Below are positions 28,453-36,632 of a stretch of DNA of 64,000 nt, piece after piece. The notes below the pieces were generated by a model. That model saw nothing but the letters and a program-made list of their open reading frames with translations. It searched no databases and was not told the origin of the DNA. This DNA is from Youxingia wuxianensis (GTDB taxonomy: Bacteria; Bacillota; Clostridia; Oscillospirales; Ruminococcaceae). The first letter of the stretch is position 1. Every line of letters starts with the position of its first letter. The DNA lies in assembly GCF_014385085.1 (NCBI RefSeq), contig NZ_JACRTD010000010.1, positions 1 through 64,000 on the forward strand, in the 5' to 3' direction. Both the position numbers and the translations under genes were made by a program.

Positions 28453-29640
28453 TTAATACAGCTCTTTGGTCAGCTTGCCAAGAATAGAGACCCCTTTAAT
28501 TATGTTCTCATCCGTGGGGGTGGAGAAGTTCATTCGGAAAGAGCGGCAAGGGGTCGTCTCATCGGCTAAAAACGCCACGCCAGGCACCACAGCCACCTTT
28601 GCCTGCACCGCCCTCTGGCAGAAATCCAGCATATCGGCCCCTTCAGGCAGAGTACACCATAAGAACAGACCGCCTTCTGGATTGGTATGGGTGACTTTGG
28701 GGGAAAACTCCCGGTCTATACAGTCGATCATCAATTGACATTTTTTTCTGTAAATATCCGAAATTTTTTGGATATGGGCGGTGAGGTCACAGGTGGCCAA
28801 AAAGCGTTCACAGATCATCTGGGTCAAGATGGTAGTGTGAACATCGGCGCACTGTTTTCCTACGGTCATTTTAGCAATCAAAGGCTTGGGAGCCACCGCA
28901 AAAGCTACCCGGAGACCAGGGGCCAAAATTTTAGAAAAGCTGCCCACATAAACTACATGGCCGTTTTTATCCATGGATTTAATGGAAGGGACCGCCTCAC
29001 CAGAAAAGCGAAGATCCCCATAAGGATTGTCCTCCATCACCATAACTCCATATTTTTCCGCCAGACGCAATATTTCCTGACGTTTTTTCAGGCTGGTGGT
29101 GATGCCAGAGGGATTTTGGAAATTAGGAATGGTGTATATTAGCTTGGTGTTGGGATGATTTTTTAAGGCGTACTCCAATTTGGCCACATCCATGCCATCC
29201 TCTTCCATAGGGATCCCTACCAACTTGGCGCCGTAGGAACGGAAGGCGTTAAGGCAGCCGATAAAAGAAGGATCCTCGCAGATAACAGTATCCCCTTCGT
29301 TTACCAAAGCTTTACAGGTTAAATCCGCACCCTGCTGGGCGCCGGTGATAATAATCAATTCGTTTTCCGCCATAGGAACGCCATAATGATTTTCCACCAG
29401 ATCCCTGCAGGCGGCGCGCAGGGCGGGATACCCCTCGGTGATAGAATATTGCAGAGCGCCGATAGGGTCGGAGGCGAAAATATCCCTGGTGATTTGGGAG
29501 ATTTTTTCAATGGGAAATGCATCGGGGGCGGGGTTTCCCGCCGCGAAAGGAATTACACCCGGATCGGAGGTAGCCTTTAAGATCTCTCGGATCAGCGATG
29601 GCTGCAGGGAAGAGATCCGGTTTGAAAACTTATATTCCAT
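28453..29640 (-). CDS. Class I/II PLP-dependent aminotransferase (2-aminoadipate/aromatic type)
   Basis: A 395-residue fold-type I enzyme similar to LysN/ARO8-like and MocR-core aminotransferases. Visible features are ITGAQQGADLTCKAL near 100 (cofactor loop), YTIPNFQNPSG with the Asn/Pro residues near 175, EDNPYGDLRF with the PLP-binding Asp near 204, the Schiff-base Lys in GSFSKILAPGLR (about 234), and RMNFS near the C-terminus for substrate carboxylate. ATG 29640 is chosen, behind AAAGGAG, over a TTG two codons earlier. It is directly upstream of trpS. Substrate not determinable; aromatic amino acids or 2-aminoadipate are likeliest. Confidence 0.85.
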   Translation of the reverse strand: MEYKFSNRISSLQPSLIREILKATSDPGVIPFAAGNPAPDAFPIEKISQITRDIFASDPIGALQYSITEGYPALRAACRDLVENHYGVPMAENELIIITGAQQGADLTCKALVNEGDTVICEDPSFIGCLNAFRSYGAKLVGIPMEEDGMDVAKLEYALKNHPNTKLIYTIPNFQNPSGITTSLKKRQEILRLAEKYGVMVMEDNPYGDLRFSGEAVPSIKSMDKNGHVVYVGSFSKILAPGLRVAFAVAPKPLIAKMTVGKQCADVHTTILTQMICERFLATCDLTAHIQKISDIYRKKCQLMIDCIDREFSPKVTHTNPEGGLFLWCTLPEGADMLDFCQRAVQAKVAVVPGVAFLADETTPCRSFRMNFSTPTDENIIKGVSILGKLTKELY

Positions 29641-29889
29641 AAACAATAGCTCCTTTTACCGCCGCACAGCAGCGGTTAGAATGAAATGATGATATAAATA
29701 GCTTTAAATTACATTCTATCACATTGTTTTTCCAAATAAAAGTATCCCAAGAGACAAAAGATTGGTTTTTTATCGCCTGGAAGTGACAAATTATTCAGAA
29801 TACAATATTTACAATATATTATACATTTAGTAAACCTATCAGTATATGTACTATAACATGGAATTATTCGCCCTACCAAGGCAGATTGG

Positions 29890-32220
29890 ATGATTGATAT
29901 GAACAAACAAGAAAGTACTCTTGGGCTTTCCGTGAGAGACCGGGCAAAACAATCCCTGCGTTCCCACCGGGCTCTAATAGAGTGTGCGGTCTATACGGTT
30001 ACCGGATTTGTTTCCGCCAACGCTTTTGTGCTGGCGGACCTGGCACCCTTTGGAATTGCCTTTGCCGCCGCAGCGAAACCGCAGTTTTATCCGGCGGCGG
30101 TCATCGGTTCCATACTAGGATATGTTTTGTCCTTCAGTTCGTTGGGAAATGTAAAATATGTCCTGGCCTCCATGCTGCTGTTTGCTGTCCGCTGGGCGTT
30201 TTCCTCCGGGACTCTGATGAAAAATACTACCGTTGCTCCGCCGGTTCTTACTGCGGTTTCCTTAGGGATCCCTTCCTTGGCGATTGCTATTGCTACCGGC
30301 GGGGACGTTTATGCTGTGGTGCTGGTGGTTTCTGAAGTGCTGCTGGCCTGCTGCGCCTCTTATTTCTTTGCCAGGACGATACAAAGTATTGACCTGGGTT
30401 GGGAAAATCTGCAGCAAACGGATATTACTTCCATGATTATTACCTTTTGCATTACCATTATCGCGCTGATTAATCTGCAGGTTGCAGGCTTGTCGGTGGG
30501 ACGGATTATCGCGGTAATTACGATTTTGCTTGCAGCGCAGGCGGCCAATGAAGCGGGAGGCGCCATCTCCGGCGTGGCCGGCGGAGTCGCCGCAGGAGTG
30601 ATCGGCGCAAACAGTTTTCTTATGGGGACCTATGGGTTTGGCGGACTGTTGGCGGGGGTGTTCGCCCCCTTGGGAAAAATCGCCTCCGCTGTCGCTTTCA
30701 TTGTAGTAAACACCTTCGCTCTTTTGGCCAGCCGCCAGACGATAAACAAAGGGATATTGCTGGAAATTTTCATAGCCTCGGCAGTTTCCATATTAATCCC
30801 TTCCGCTGTAATAAAAAAGATTACCCTGCGAAAAATTACCGGCAGCGCAGTGCAGGGAGAGACTTACAGGCAGATGATCCATACAAAAATGCAGGGGGTT
30901 TCCAGCGCTTTGCGCCAGGTAGCCACCACCACCCGAAAGGTCAATGAAAAATTGGATGGGATGCGAAGCGGGGATATCTCCTGTGTTTATACCGCCGTGG
31001 CAGATAAGATTTGCCGCAAATGCAAGCGCAACTGCATCTGCTGGCAGCAGATGTATACGGATACCTCCAATGTTTTTAACGACGCTTTAGTCGTAATGCG
31101 CCAAAACGGTACCCTTACCTTAGAAGATATTCCGGATTACTTTACCCGTCAATGTCTGCGCCTGGAAGAGATGATCCCTATGCTCAATCGGGCATTTGAG
31201 GAATATACCGCTCAAGAAGCTATGAAACGAAAGGTCGCGCAGGTCAGAGGTGTAGTGACCGATCAATTTGAGGGAATGGCGCTGATGATCGACAGCATGG
31301 GCAGCGATTTGGATGAATTGGTAACCCAGGACGATCAGACCGCCGCCCGGGTGAAGGAGTATTTACATTCCCTGGCGGTATACCCGGAAACCGTCAGCTG
31401 TACAGTGAATGATCGATGTAATATGACTTTGGAGTTTTCTATTCCTATTTATAAACTGTCTCGGATTGATCTGACAGATCTGACTGTACAGATATCGGAT
31501 TTGTGCGGACGGGATTTTGATCTTCCTGCCAAACGTACTACAGAAAAAACAGCGGTGCTTACTTTTGTGGAAAAGGCAGTCTACACGGTGAAATGGGGGG
31601 CTACCCAACTGGGAAACTCCTGTTCCCGTCTGTGCGGCGACAGCTACACTTATGTACCGGGAAACAACGGCAGAATGAATATAATCCTTTCAGACGGAAT
31701 GGGAAGCGGCGGTGCGGCGGCGGTGGATTCCGCCTTGACGTCGGAACTGCTCAAACAGCTCATTGAAGCGGGCGTCAGTCTGGACGCAGCTTTAAAGCTG
31801 GTAAACTCCGCTCTTCTTGTGAAAACTGGGGATGAATCCCTGGCAACCATCGATATTGCCGGCATCGACCTTTATACTGGACAGGTGGATTTCTATAAGG
31901 CGGGCGCGGCGCCTACCTTCCTGCGAAAGTCCGGAAAAGGAGGTTATGTGGAATCCAACTCTCTGCCGGTGGGAATTTTAGGAGGGGTAGCCTTCGAAAA
32001 AAATTCCGTCACTTTGAAGGAGGGAGATTTAATCGTCATGGTATCCGATGGAGCGGTGGCCTCGGGATATGATTGGATATTGTCCGATCTGGAGCATTAT
32101 GAGGGGAAAGATCCTAAAATCCTCAGCGAAAAAATTGTTTGTGAAGCGCAGCGCCGCCGGTTGGACGGCCATGAGGATGATATTACCGCTATTGTAATCA
32201 TGCTGGAAAAAGGAATTTAA
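29890..32220 (+). CDS. spoIIE: Stage II sporulation protein E
   Basis: A 776-residue protein. The N-terminal third (about 35-310) has roughly ten transmembrane segments. A central region (about 315-560) includes a Cys cluster CRKCKRNCICW. The C-terminal PP2C-type phosphatase (about 560-776) has metal-binding Asp motifs SDGMGSGGAA and VSDGAVASGYDW and ends with HEDDITAIVIML. SpoIIE dephosphorylates SpoIIAA and so activates sigma-F in the forespore. B. subtilis SpoIIE is of similar length. Start is ATG 29890 or 29899, both with modest RBSs. A one-mismatch 0A-like TGACAAA lies at 29784-29790. Confidence 0.95.
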   Translation: MIDMNKQESTLGLSVRDRAKQSLRSHRALIECAVYTVTGFVSANAFVLADLAPFGIAFAAAAKPQFYPAAVIGSILGYVLSFSSLGNVKYVLASMLLFAVRWAFSSGTLMKNTTVAPPVLTAVSLGIPSLAIAIATGGDVYAVVLVVSEVLLACCASYFFARTIQSIDLGWENLQQTDITSMIITFCITIIALINLQVAGLSVGRIIAVITILLAAQAANEAGGAISGVAGGVAAGVIGANSFLMGTYGFGGLLAGVFAPLGKIASAVAFIVVNTFALLASRQTINKGILLEIFIASAVSILIPSAVIKKITLRKITGSAVQGETYRQMIHTKMQGVSSALRQVATTTRKVNEKLDGMRSGDISCVYTAVADKICRKCKRNCICWQQMYTDTSNVFNDALVVMRQNGTLTLEDIPDYFTRQCLRLEEMIPMLNRAFEEYTAQEAMKRKVAQVRGVVTDQFEGMALMIDSMGSDLDELVTQDDQTAARVKEYLHSLAVYPETVSCTVNDRCNMTLEFSIPIYKLSRIDLTDLTVQISDLCGRDFDLPAKRTTEKTAVLTFVEKAVYTVKWGATQLGNSCSRLCGDSYTYVPGNNGRMNIILSDGMGSGGAAAVDSALTSELLKQLIEAGVSLDAALKLVNSALLVKTGDESLATIDIAGIDLYTGQVDFYKAGAAPTFLRKSGKGGYVESNSLPVGILGGVAFEKNSVTLKEGDLIVMVSDGAVASGYDWILSDLEHYEGKDPKILSEKIVCEAQRRRLDGHEDDITAIVIMLEKGI

Positions 32221-32221
32221 A

Positions 32222-32253
32222 AAACCCGGACGCGTTCTAGCGTCCGGGTTTTT
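32222..32253. terminator. Bidirectional terminator after spoIIE
   Basis: AAACCCGGACGC / GCGTCCGGGTTTTT with a 6-base loop. Confidence 0.88.
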
Positions 32254-32262
32254 AATTCTTAG

Positions 32263-33036
32263 TTAATAAGGAGAGGCCTCCAAAAGAACCACATAAGCAT
32301 CCTCCGGTTCTAACAGAACAACTTTTTTTCCTTTGGATTTCTCCGAGTTTACCTCCTCAATGGAACAGATAAACGGCACGCAGGTAGAAACTGGGGTAAA
32401 CTCTTCTCCAAAGGTAGATACCGCCCCAATTTTTGATACCCACATTCCAAGCAGTCCCTGCTCGGTAATATAGCCGGCGTAGTCCGGCTCCAAGTTGTTT
32501 CCAAAATTATCTGTAAACGTAAAGCGTCCCCCGTCTTTAAGAGGAAAGTTTAAAACCAGATATTCCACGGGGATCCTCTCCAAGGAAGGAAAATAAGTAC
32601 TGAATGGGACTTTGCGCATTTTTAGGGCCTTCATATTGGTGTACTCAGTGGAGACTTTGCGCAATTTTGTTTTTTTCTCGTCGCTGACCAGGGTCCAGTT
32701 TTCGGCAATACCGTCGTCCACGATGTTTACTAGGTTCATCTCTACCTGGACTGCTACCGCGTCGCTGGTAAAGACAACAGAACTGTCCATCACCATAATC
32801 TCACTGGCATTTTCCTGCTTCATTGTGGACAGAATAGTGTTCATATTGGTTTTGGACAATAGATTGGAAGCGGTGACCCCCTCTAAGGTGGTGGTATTAA
32901 TCGCCACTTTAATGGCGTTGACCCCGGCGGAGATTGCAAACAGCACCAGCAAAAACAGCACAAAGACAATAAGCAGCGCAATGACTAACCTGCGCTGATA
33001 CACAGGTTTCATTCTCTTAAACTGGGCAAAAGTCAT
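32263..33036 (-). CDS. Unknown single-pass membrane protein, likely Spo0A-controlled
   Basis: A 257-residue protein I do not recognise. A short basic N-terminus is followed by one transmembrane helix (about 15-36, RLVIALLIVFVLFLLVLFAI), so the rest is probably outside the membrane. The ectodomain mixes strands and helices, with no catalytic motif seen. Start is ATG 33036; a longer frame begins seven codons upstream without a better RBS. Its promoter is near-consensus, with a Spo0A-box core four bases from the -35 element. It converges on spoIIE. A sporulation or post-exponential role is inferred from this context. Confidence 0.7.
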   Translation of the reverse strand: MTFAQFKRMKPVYQRRLVIALLIVFVLFLLVLFAISAGVNAIKVAINTTTLEGVTASNLLSKTNMNTILSTMKQENASEIMVMDSSVVFTSDAVAVQVEMNLVNIVDDGIAENWTLVSDEKKTKLRKVSTEYTNMKALKMRKVPFSTYFPSLERIPVEYLVLNFPLKDGGRFTFTDNFGNNLEPDYAGYITEQGLLGMWVSKIGAVSTFGEEFTPVSTCVPFICSIEEVNSEKSKGKKVVLLEPEDAYVVLLEASPY

Positions 33037-33077
33037 GATACTCCGCCACCTTTCCAAATTAAAATCCCTTATGAATT

Positions 33078-33116
33078 ATTATACTAACCCCGCAAAGAAT
33101 GTCAACTTTTGTCGAA
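33078..33116 (-). promoter_or_regulatory. Near-consensus promoter with adjoining Spo0A box
   Basis: On the minus strand: TTCGACA (inverse of TGTCGAA, 33110-33116), four bases, TTGACA (33100-33105), 16 bases, TATAAT (33078-33083). The box would centre near -45, a usual activator position for Spo0A at sigma-A promoters. Confidence 0.6.
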
Positions 33117-33129
33117 ACCAAAAGAAACA

Positions 33130-33156
33130 AAAAAGACGCCTAAAGGCGTCCTTTTT
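33130..33156 (-). terminator. Terminator of the GNAT gene
   Basis: AAAAAGGACGCC-TTTA-GGCGTCTTTTTT on the minus strand. Confidence 0.85.
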
Positions 33157-33175
33157 GCTTTTTTGAGATGGAATG

Positions 33176-33832
33176 TTATGCCTGAACGGCAGAAGTTTTC
33201 CTAATCATACAGAATTGCTTTACCCCATCCGGCAAAACAAAATCCTTGGACATATGAAACCCATAATGCTTGTATATTTGTACGTTTTGAAGATTATTGG
33301 TTTCCAACGCGGTTTCCAGGCGGTTTTCATCCGCATACCGTAAAACCGGCGCCATCAGCTTAGAAGCGATTCCCTTGCCCATCATGGACGGTTTGACCGC
33401 TAAAATATCCACATGGAGATAGTCGCCCAACGACTCCTTGTTGATCCAGGAGGTTTTTAAAGCGCCCACATGTTTAAAATAGCTGACCAAGGCAGAGGGG
33501 CCAAAGCTGTATTTAGTAATTACCTTCAAGGTTTTCCAGCAGCAATCGGCAACCGAGCGCCGATAAGATTTCAGCGGCTGGGAATAGGCGTCTTCCTTGC
33601 TGTCAAAAAGGATCACTACGCCATTGATCTGCGCACTGTCCGCATAGATATAGGAAAAGTCGTAGATCATATCAAAATAACATTCAAAAATTTCAGGCAG
33701 CGCTTTGCGTCTTAACTCATCATCCTTAATTAGCTTGCAATAAAGAGGGTCGCTGTAAAAACAGTCCGCCAACAGACGGGACACCTCTTTAATATGCCTG
33801 TATCTTACCCGATATAGTTCATCACTTAACAT
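33176..33832 (-). CDS. GNAT-family N-acetyltransferase
   Basis: A 218-residue acetyltransferase. The acetyl-CoA pyrophosphate loop is VKPSMMGKGIASKLM (about 151-165), after the strand YLHVDILAV; motif B is NNLQNVQIYKHYGFHMSKDF near 180-198. The N-terminal 100 residues are helical and include YSDPLYCKLIKDDE, as in bacterial GNATs acting on small amines or antibiotics. Substrate unknown. An extended -10 promoter lies at 33953. It is a single gene with its own terminator. Confidence 0.85.
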   Translation of the reverse strand: MLSDELYRVRYRHIKEVSRLLADCFYSDPLYCKLIKDDELRRKALPEIFECYFDMIYDFSYIYADSAQINGVVILFDSKEDAYSQPLKSYRRSVADCCWKTLKVITKYSFGPSALVSYFKHVGALKTSWINKESLGDYLHVDILAVKPSMMGKGIASKLMAPVLRYADENRLETALETNNLQNVQIYKHYGFHMSKDFVLPDGVKQFCMIRKTSAVQA

Positions 33833-33952
33833 TATACCATTCCCCTTAAACTGCTGTCTTGCTTTGTGTCGCCTTCCGTATCGTGGAGTTAAAGCATAAA
33901 TCCACTATCCGTGCGCCAGACTGAAAAAGAAGAATGTTGTTTTGATGTATTT

Positions 33953-33961
33953 ATTATACCA
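33953..33961 (-). promoter_or_regulatory. Extended -10 promoter for the GNAT gene
   Basis: Minus strand TGGTATAAT, with TTGTTT 18 bases upstream as a weak -35. The surrounding gap 33833-34106 holds nothing else that I can identify. Confidence 0.45.
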
Positions 33962-34106
33962 TACCGGCCTTGGTACAAACAAAAGGGATAGATACCGATT
34001 TTTTGAGATTTAACCGGATTCCTCCTGATCTATAAAGATAGGGGCCTTTTTTCATAGGCGTTATCTGCCGTAATCCTATTTGTTCGTCCGTCTGCCAAGG
34101 GATAAG

Positions 34107-34964
34107 CTATCCTTCCAAAGAACCTGGACAGGTGCGCACATAATGAAAAATATATTGCTGGGCGATACCTGCCCAGGGCAGCATATATTTAGGCAGTCCC
34201 TTGGGAAACAGACGCTCCATAGCGCGTTTAATCCAAACATCTACCGGGAAGCATTCTATCCGTCCGCACCCATACAGCAAAGCACAGTCTGCCACTTTGT
34301 TTCCTACTCCGGTGATGGCGGTAAGAACTTCTCTTGCTTGGGGAAGAGGGAGGACTTTTAGGCTCTCCAGATCAACCTGCCCACTGGCAACCTTTTGGGC
34401 GGCGTCAATAATATACCGAGCCCGAAACCCGCAGCGCAAAGGCGCGAGATCCTGCGGTGTAAGTTCCGCCAGGCGTTCCGGCCCCGGAAAAGAAAAATAT
34501 CCGCCGTCCAAGGGATCGCCGAAGGTTTCGCACAACCGGGCTACAATTCCTTTGATCCGTCCTACGTTGTTATTTTGGCTGATGATAAAGGAACACAAAG
34601 CTTCCCATGGCTCCTGACGCAAGACACGGATCCCCGGGGCATAGGCGCAGGCGCTGCGCAGTACGGGGTTTTGAGAAAGGAGGGATTTGATTTTCCCGTA
34701 GTCACGGGTAAGATCAAAATAATCTTTCCAGAAATTTTCGTATTCCTCCAAAGTGGTCCCTTCAAAATAGAAGGTGGACCCTTTTTGTGAAATATGACAA
34801 GAGTGATTCTGGGAAATTCCTATGTAACTTCCGTCCGGCTGCCGATCCCAGCGAAAACATTGTCCGCAGTTTAAGGTCTGGTCCAGATCGAAATCCGGGA
34901 TATTTTCCAGCATTATTCCACAGTGGGTGGAAACCGGTTGTTTTTTTTGTAAAGTTGGGGTCAT
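34107..34964 (-). CDS. ogg: 8-oxoguanine DNA glycosylase/AP lyase (OGG1-like)
   Basis: A 285-residue HhH-GPD glycosylase that removes 8-oxoguanine from DNA. The N-terminal OGG domain has LDQTLNCGQCFRWDRQPDGSYIG. The sequence CSFIISQNNNVGRIKGIV matches the OGG1 CSFICSSNNNI region. The helix-hairpin-helix ITGVGNKVADCALL carries the catalytic Lys223, and the conserved Asp is D242 in FPVDVWIKRAM. This is the clostridial Ogg type. RBS is GGAGAACC-like. It stands alone, without mutY or nth nearby. Confidence 0.93.
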   Translation of the reverse strand: MTPTLQKKQPVSTHCGIMLENIPDFDLDQTLNCGQCFRWDRQPDGSYIGISQNHSCHISQKGSTFYFEGTTLEEYENFWKDYFDLTRDYGKIKSLLSQNPVLRSACAYAPGIRVLRQEPWEALCSFIISQNNNVGRIKGIVARLCETFGDPLDGGYFSFPGPERLAELTPQDLAPLRCGFRARYIIDAAQKVASGQVDLESLKVLPLPQAREVLTAITGVGNKVADCALLYGCGRIECFPVDVWIKRAMERLFPKGLPKYMLPWAGIAQQYIFHYVRTCPGSLEG

Positions 34965-35409
34965 TTTCAGGTTCTCCTTAGGTAAGTTTCAAACGGTTAC
35001 AGTATAACAGATCAAACTTAAAAAATAAACGAAATTTTTTGGTAAATTCTTATGAAACCTCACAAATCAAAACCACACTACATAAAAAAAGATTACTCTA
35101 AGTAATTTGCAATTTGGTAAATAATTTGAAAAATTTTTACCTTCTAATAAATTTTAACAAAGCAAAAAGAACGGAATAATCAAAGTTTTCTACTCTTTCC
35201 ACCGAGTTTTCCACATGATTTTGAAAAAATGGAAAAGTTTTCAACAATTCGTTAATACTTGCAGTATATTTTATTTTCTGAAATCGAACAGAATTTTTGT
35301 TAAAATTTGCACTTGACAGGAGAATAAATTAGCCCTTGTAGTTTAAAATATTACGGAAAACTCTTTGTATAAATCAGGTAAAGAACTATATCTTAAGGCG
35401 GTGCGGATA
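34965..35409. other. 445-base A/T-rich intergenic region
   Basis: Very A/T-rich with long A and T runs. It contains one DnaA-box-like TTTTCCACA (35207-35215), which pairs in part with TGGAAAA at 35230-35236, and a TTGACA (35313-35318) without a good -10. I find no open frame, RNA gene or clear promoter. Nothing else recognised. Confidence 0.5.
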
Positions 35410-35673
35410 ATGTTAAAAGGAGTTAGCCAAAAAGTTATTGAAGTGGTGAATACGGACAATAAATATTTTGAAAAAGCCATCTTGTTTTTGCGCCCCCAGC
35501 CTATGGGGGAAGAAAACGGACACACTATAAAAAAATATGCCAGCGAATATTTGTCGCAGATAACGTATCAGCCGACGCCCAAAAACAAAAAAAGTCTAAT
35601 GATCTCCCTTGGAAAAATCATCCTTTCCGCCGGTTTTGGGGCCGCGGTTACCTGCGCATTTTTTCTGCTTTAA
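35410..35673 (+). CDS. Small tail-anchored protein of unknown function
   Basis: An 87-residue protein from ATG 35410 behind AAGGCGGTG. The first 65 residues are soluble and charged (VSQKVIEVVNTDNKYFEKAILFLRP), and the last 18-20 (LGKIILSAGFGAAVTCAFFLL) form a single C-terminal membrane helix, predicting tail anchoring with the N-terminus in the cytoplasm. No family recognised. It lies after the long A/T-rich gap and 153 bases before rlmB. Confidence 0.65.
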   Translation: MLKGVSQKVIEVVNTDNKYFEKAILFLRPQPMGEENGHTIKKYASEYLSQITYQPTPKNKKSLMISLGKIILSAGFGAAVTCAFFLL

Positions 35674-35826
35674 TAAAATTTAGAGAAAAAGTGGGATTTT
35701 TGGATGGAAAAACCACAAAATAGATGAAAAAAAACGTCGAATGATGTAGAAAAGGATATAATCATATGTTATAATACCTCTATATAAAACAAATTGTATA
35801 ATATTGGGCAGTGACAGGAGGAAGCT

Positions 35827-36579
35827 ATGGGGCAGACGCAGCAACAGGAAAAGGAAGATATCGTAGTAGGCAGAAACAGTGTGATTGAGCTTCTCAAAGG
35901 GCAGCGCGCTATCGAATGTGTGTATATCTGCGACGATACTCCCGCCAAAGGTCAGCCGATTTCCCGGATCGTAGCTATGGCAAAAGAAAAAGGCATTCCG
36001 GTGAAAAGGGTGGATGAAAAGAAGCTGGAACATATGGCCCCAGGCCTTCATCACCAAGGGGTGGCGGCCTTGGCCGCTGCCTATGAGTACAGCACCTTGG
36101 AGGATATTTTTGCCCGGGCGCAGGGAGAGGCGGTATTTATCATTCTCTGCGATTCTATCGAAGATCCCCATAATTTGGGAGCGATTATCCGCACGGCAGA
36201 ATCCGCAGGAGCCCATGGGATCATCATTCCCAAACGGGGAGGCGTGGGACTTACCCCGATTGTAAGCAAAACCAGCGTCGGCGCAGTTGAACACATTCCT
36301 GTGGTCAGGGTGAGCAACCTTGTAAACACGATGGAAAAGCTAAAGGAAAAAGGCGTCTGGATTTATGGGGCCGATATGGACGGACAGCCCTGGGACAAAA
36401 CCGATTTGAAAGGGAATATTGCTTTGGTAATCGGTTCCGAGGGATTTGGTTTGTCCCGCTTGGTAAAGAAAACTTGCGATGTAATCCTTTCCCTCCCCAG
36501 AAAGGGAAAGATTAATTCCTTAAACGCTTCAGTGGCCGCAGGGATATTAATGTATGAAGCGGTTCGGCAAAGGGGATAG
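35827..36579 (+). CDS. rlmB: 23S rRNA 2'-O-methyltransferase of the SpoU/TrmH family
   Basis: A 250-residue SPOUT methyltransferase, probably RlmB, methylating G2251 of 23S rRNA. The N-terminal substrate-binding domain includes GRNSVIELLKGQRAIECVYI and the conserved HHQGVAALAA. The knotted SPOUT domain has motif 1 DSIEDPHNLGAIIRTAESAGAHGIIIP, motif 2 ALVIGSEGFGLSRLV and motif 3 LPRKGKINSLNASVAAGILMYEAV. RBS AGGAGG precedes the ATG. The upstream gap carries three TATAAT hexamers but no good -35. The next gene starts 53 bases later on the same strand. Confidence 0.92.
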   Translation: MGQTQQQEKEDIVVGRNSVIELLKGQRAIECVYICDDTPAKGQPISRIVAMAKEKGIPVKRVDEKKLEHMAPGLHHQGVAALAAAYEYSTLEDIFARAQGEAVFIILCDSIEDPHNLGAIIRTAESAGAHGIIIPKRGGVGLTPIVSKTSVGAVEHIPVVRVSNLVNTMEKLKEKGVWIYGADMDGQPWDKTDLKGNIALVIGSEGFGLSRLVKKTCDVILSLPRKGKINSLNASVAAGILMYEAVRQRG

Positions 36580-36632
36580 CCCCGACAGAAGATACATGGA
36601 AATTGTTGAGTACAAGAGGAGTGGAAGCAACG

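Noticed and set aside
35201-35240. DnaA-box-like TTTTCCACA taken as a replication origin
   Set aside because: Only one box, with no dnaA, dnaN, rpmH or gidA nearby.
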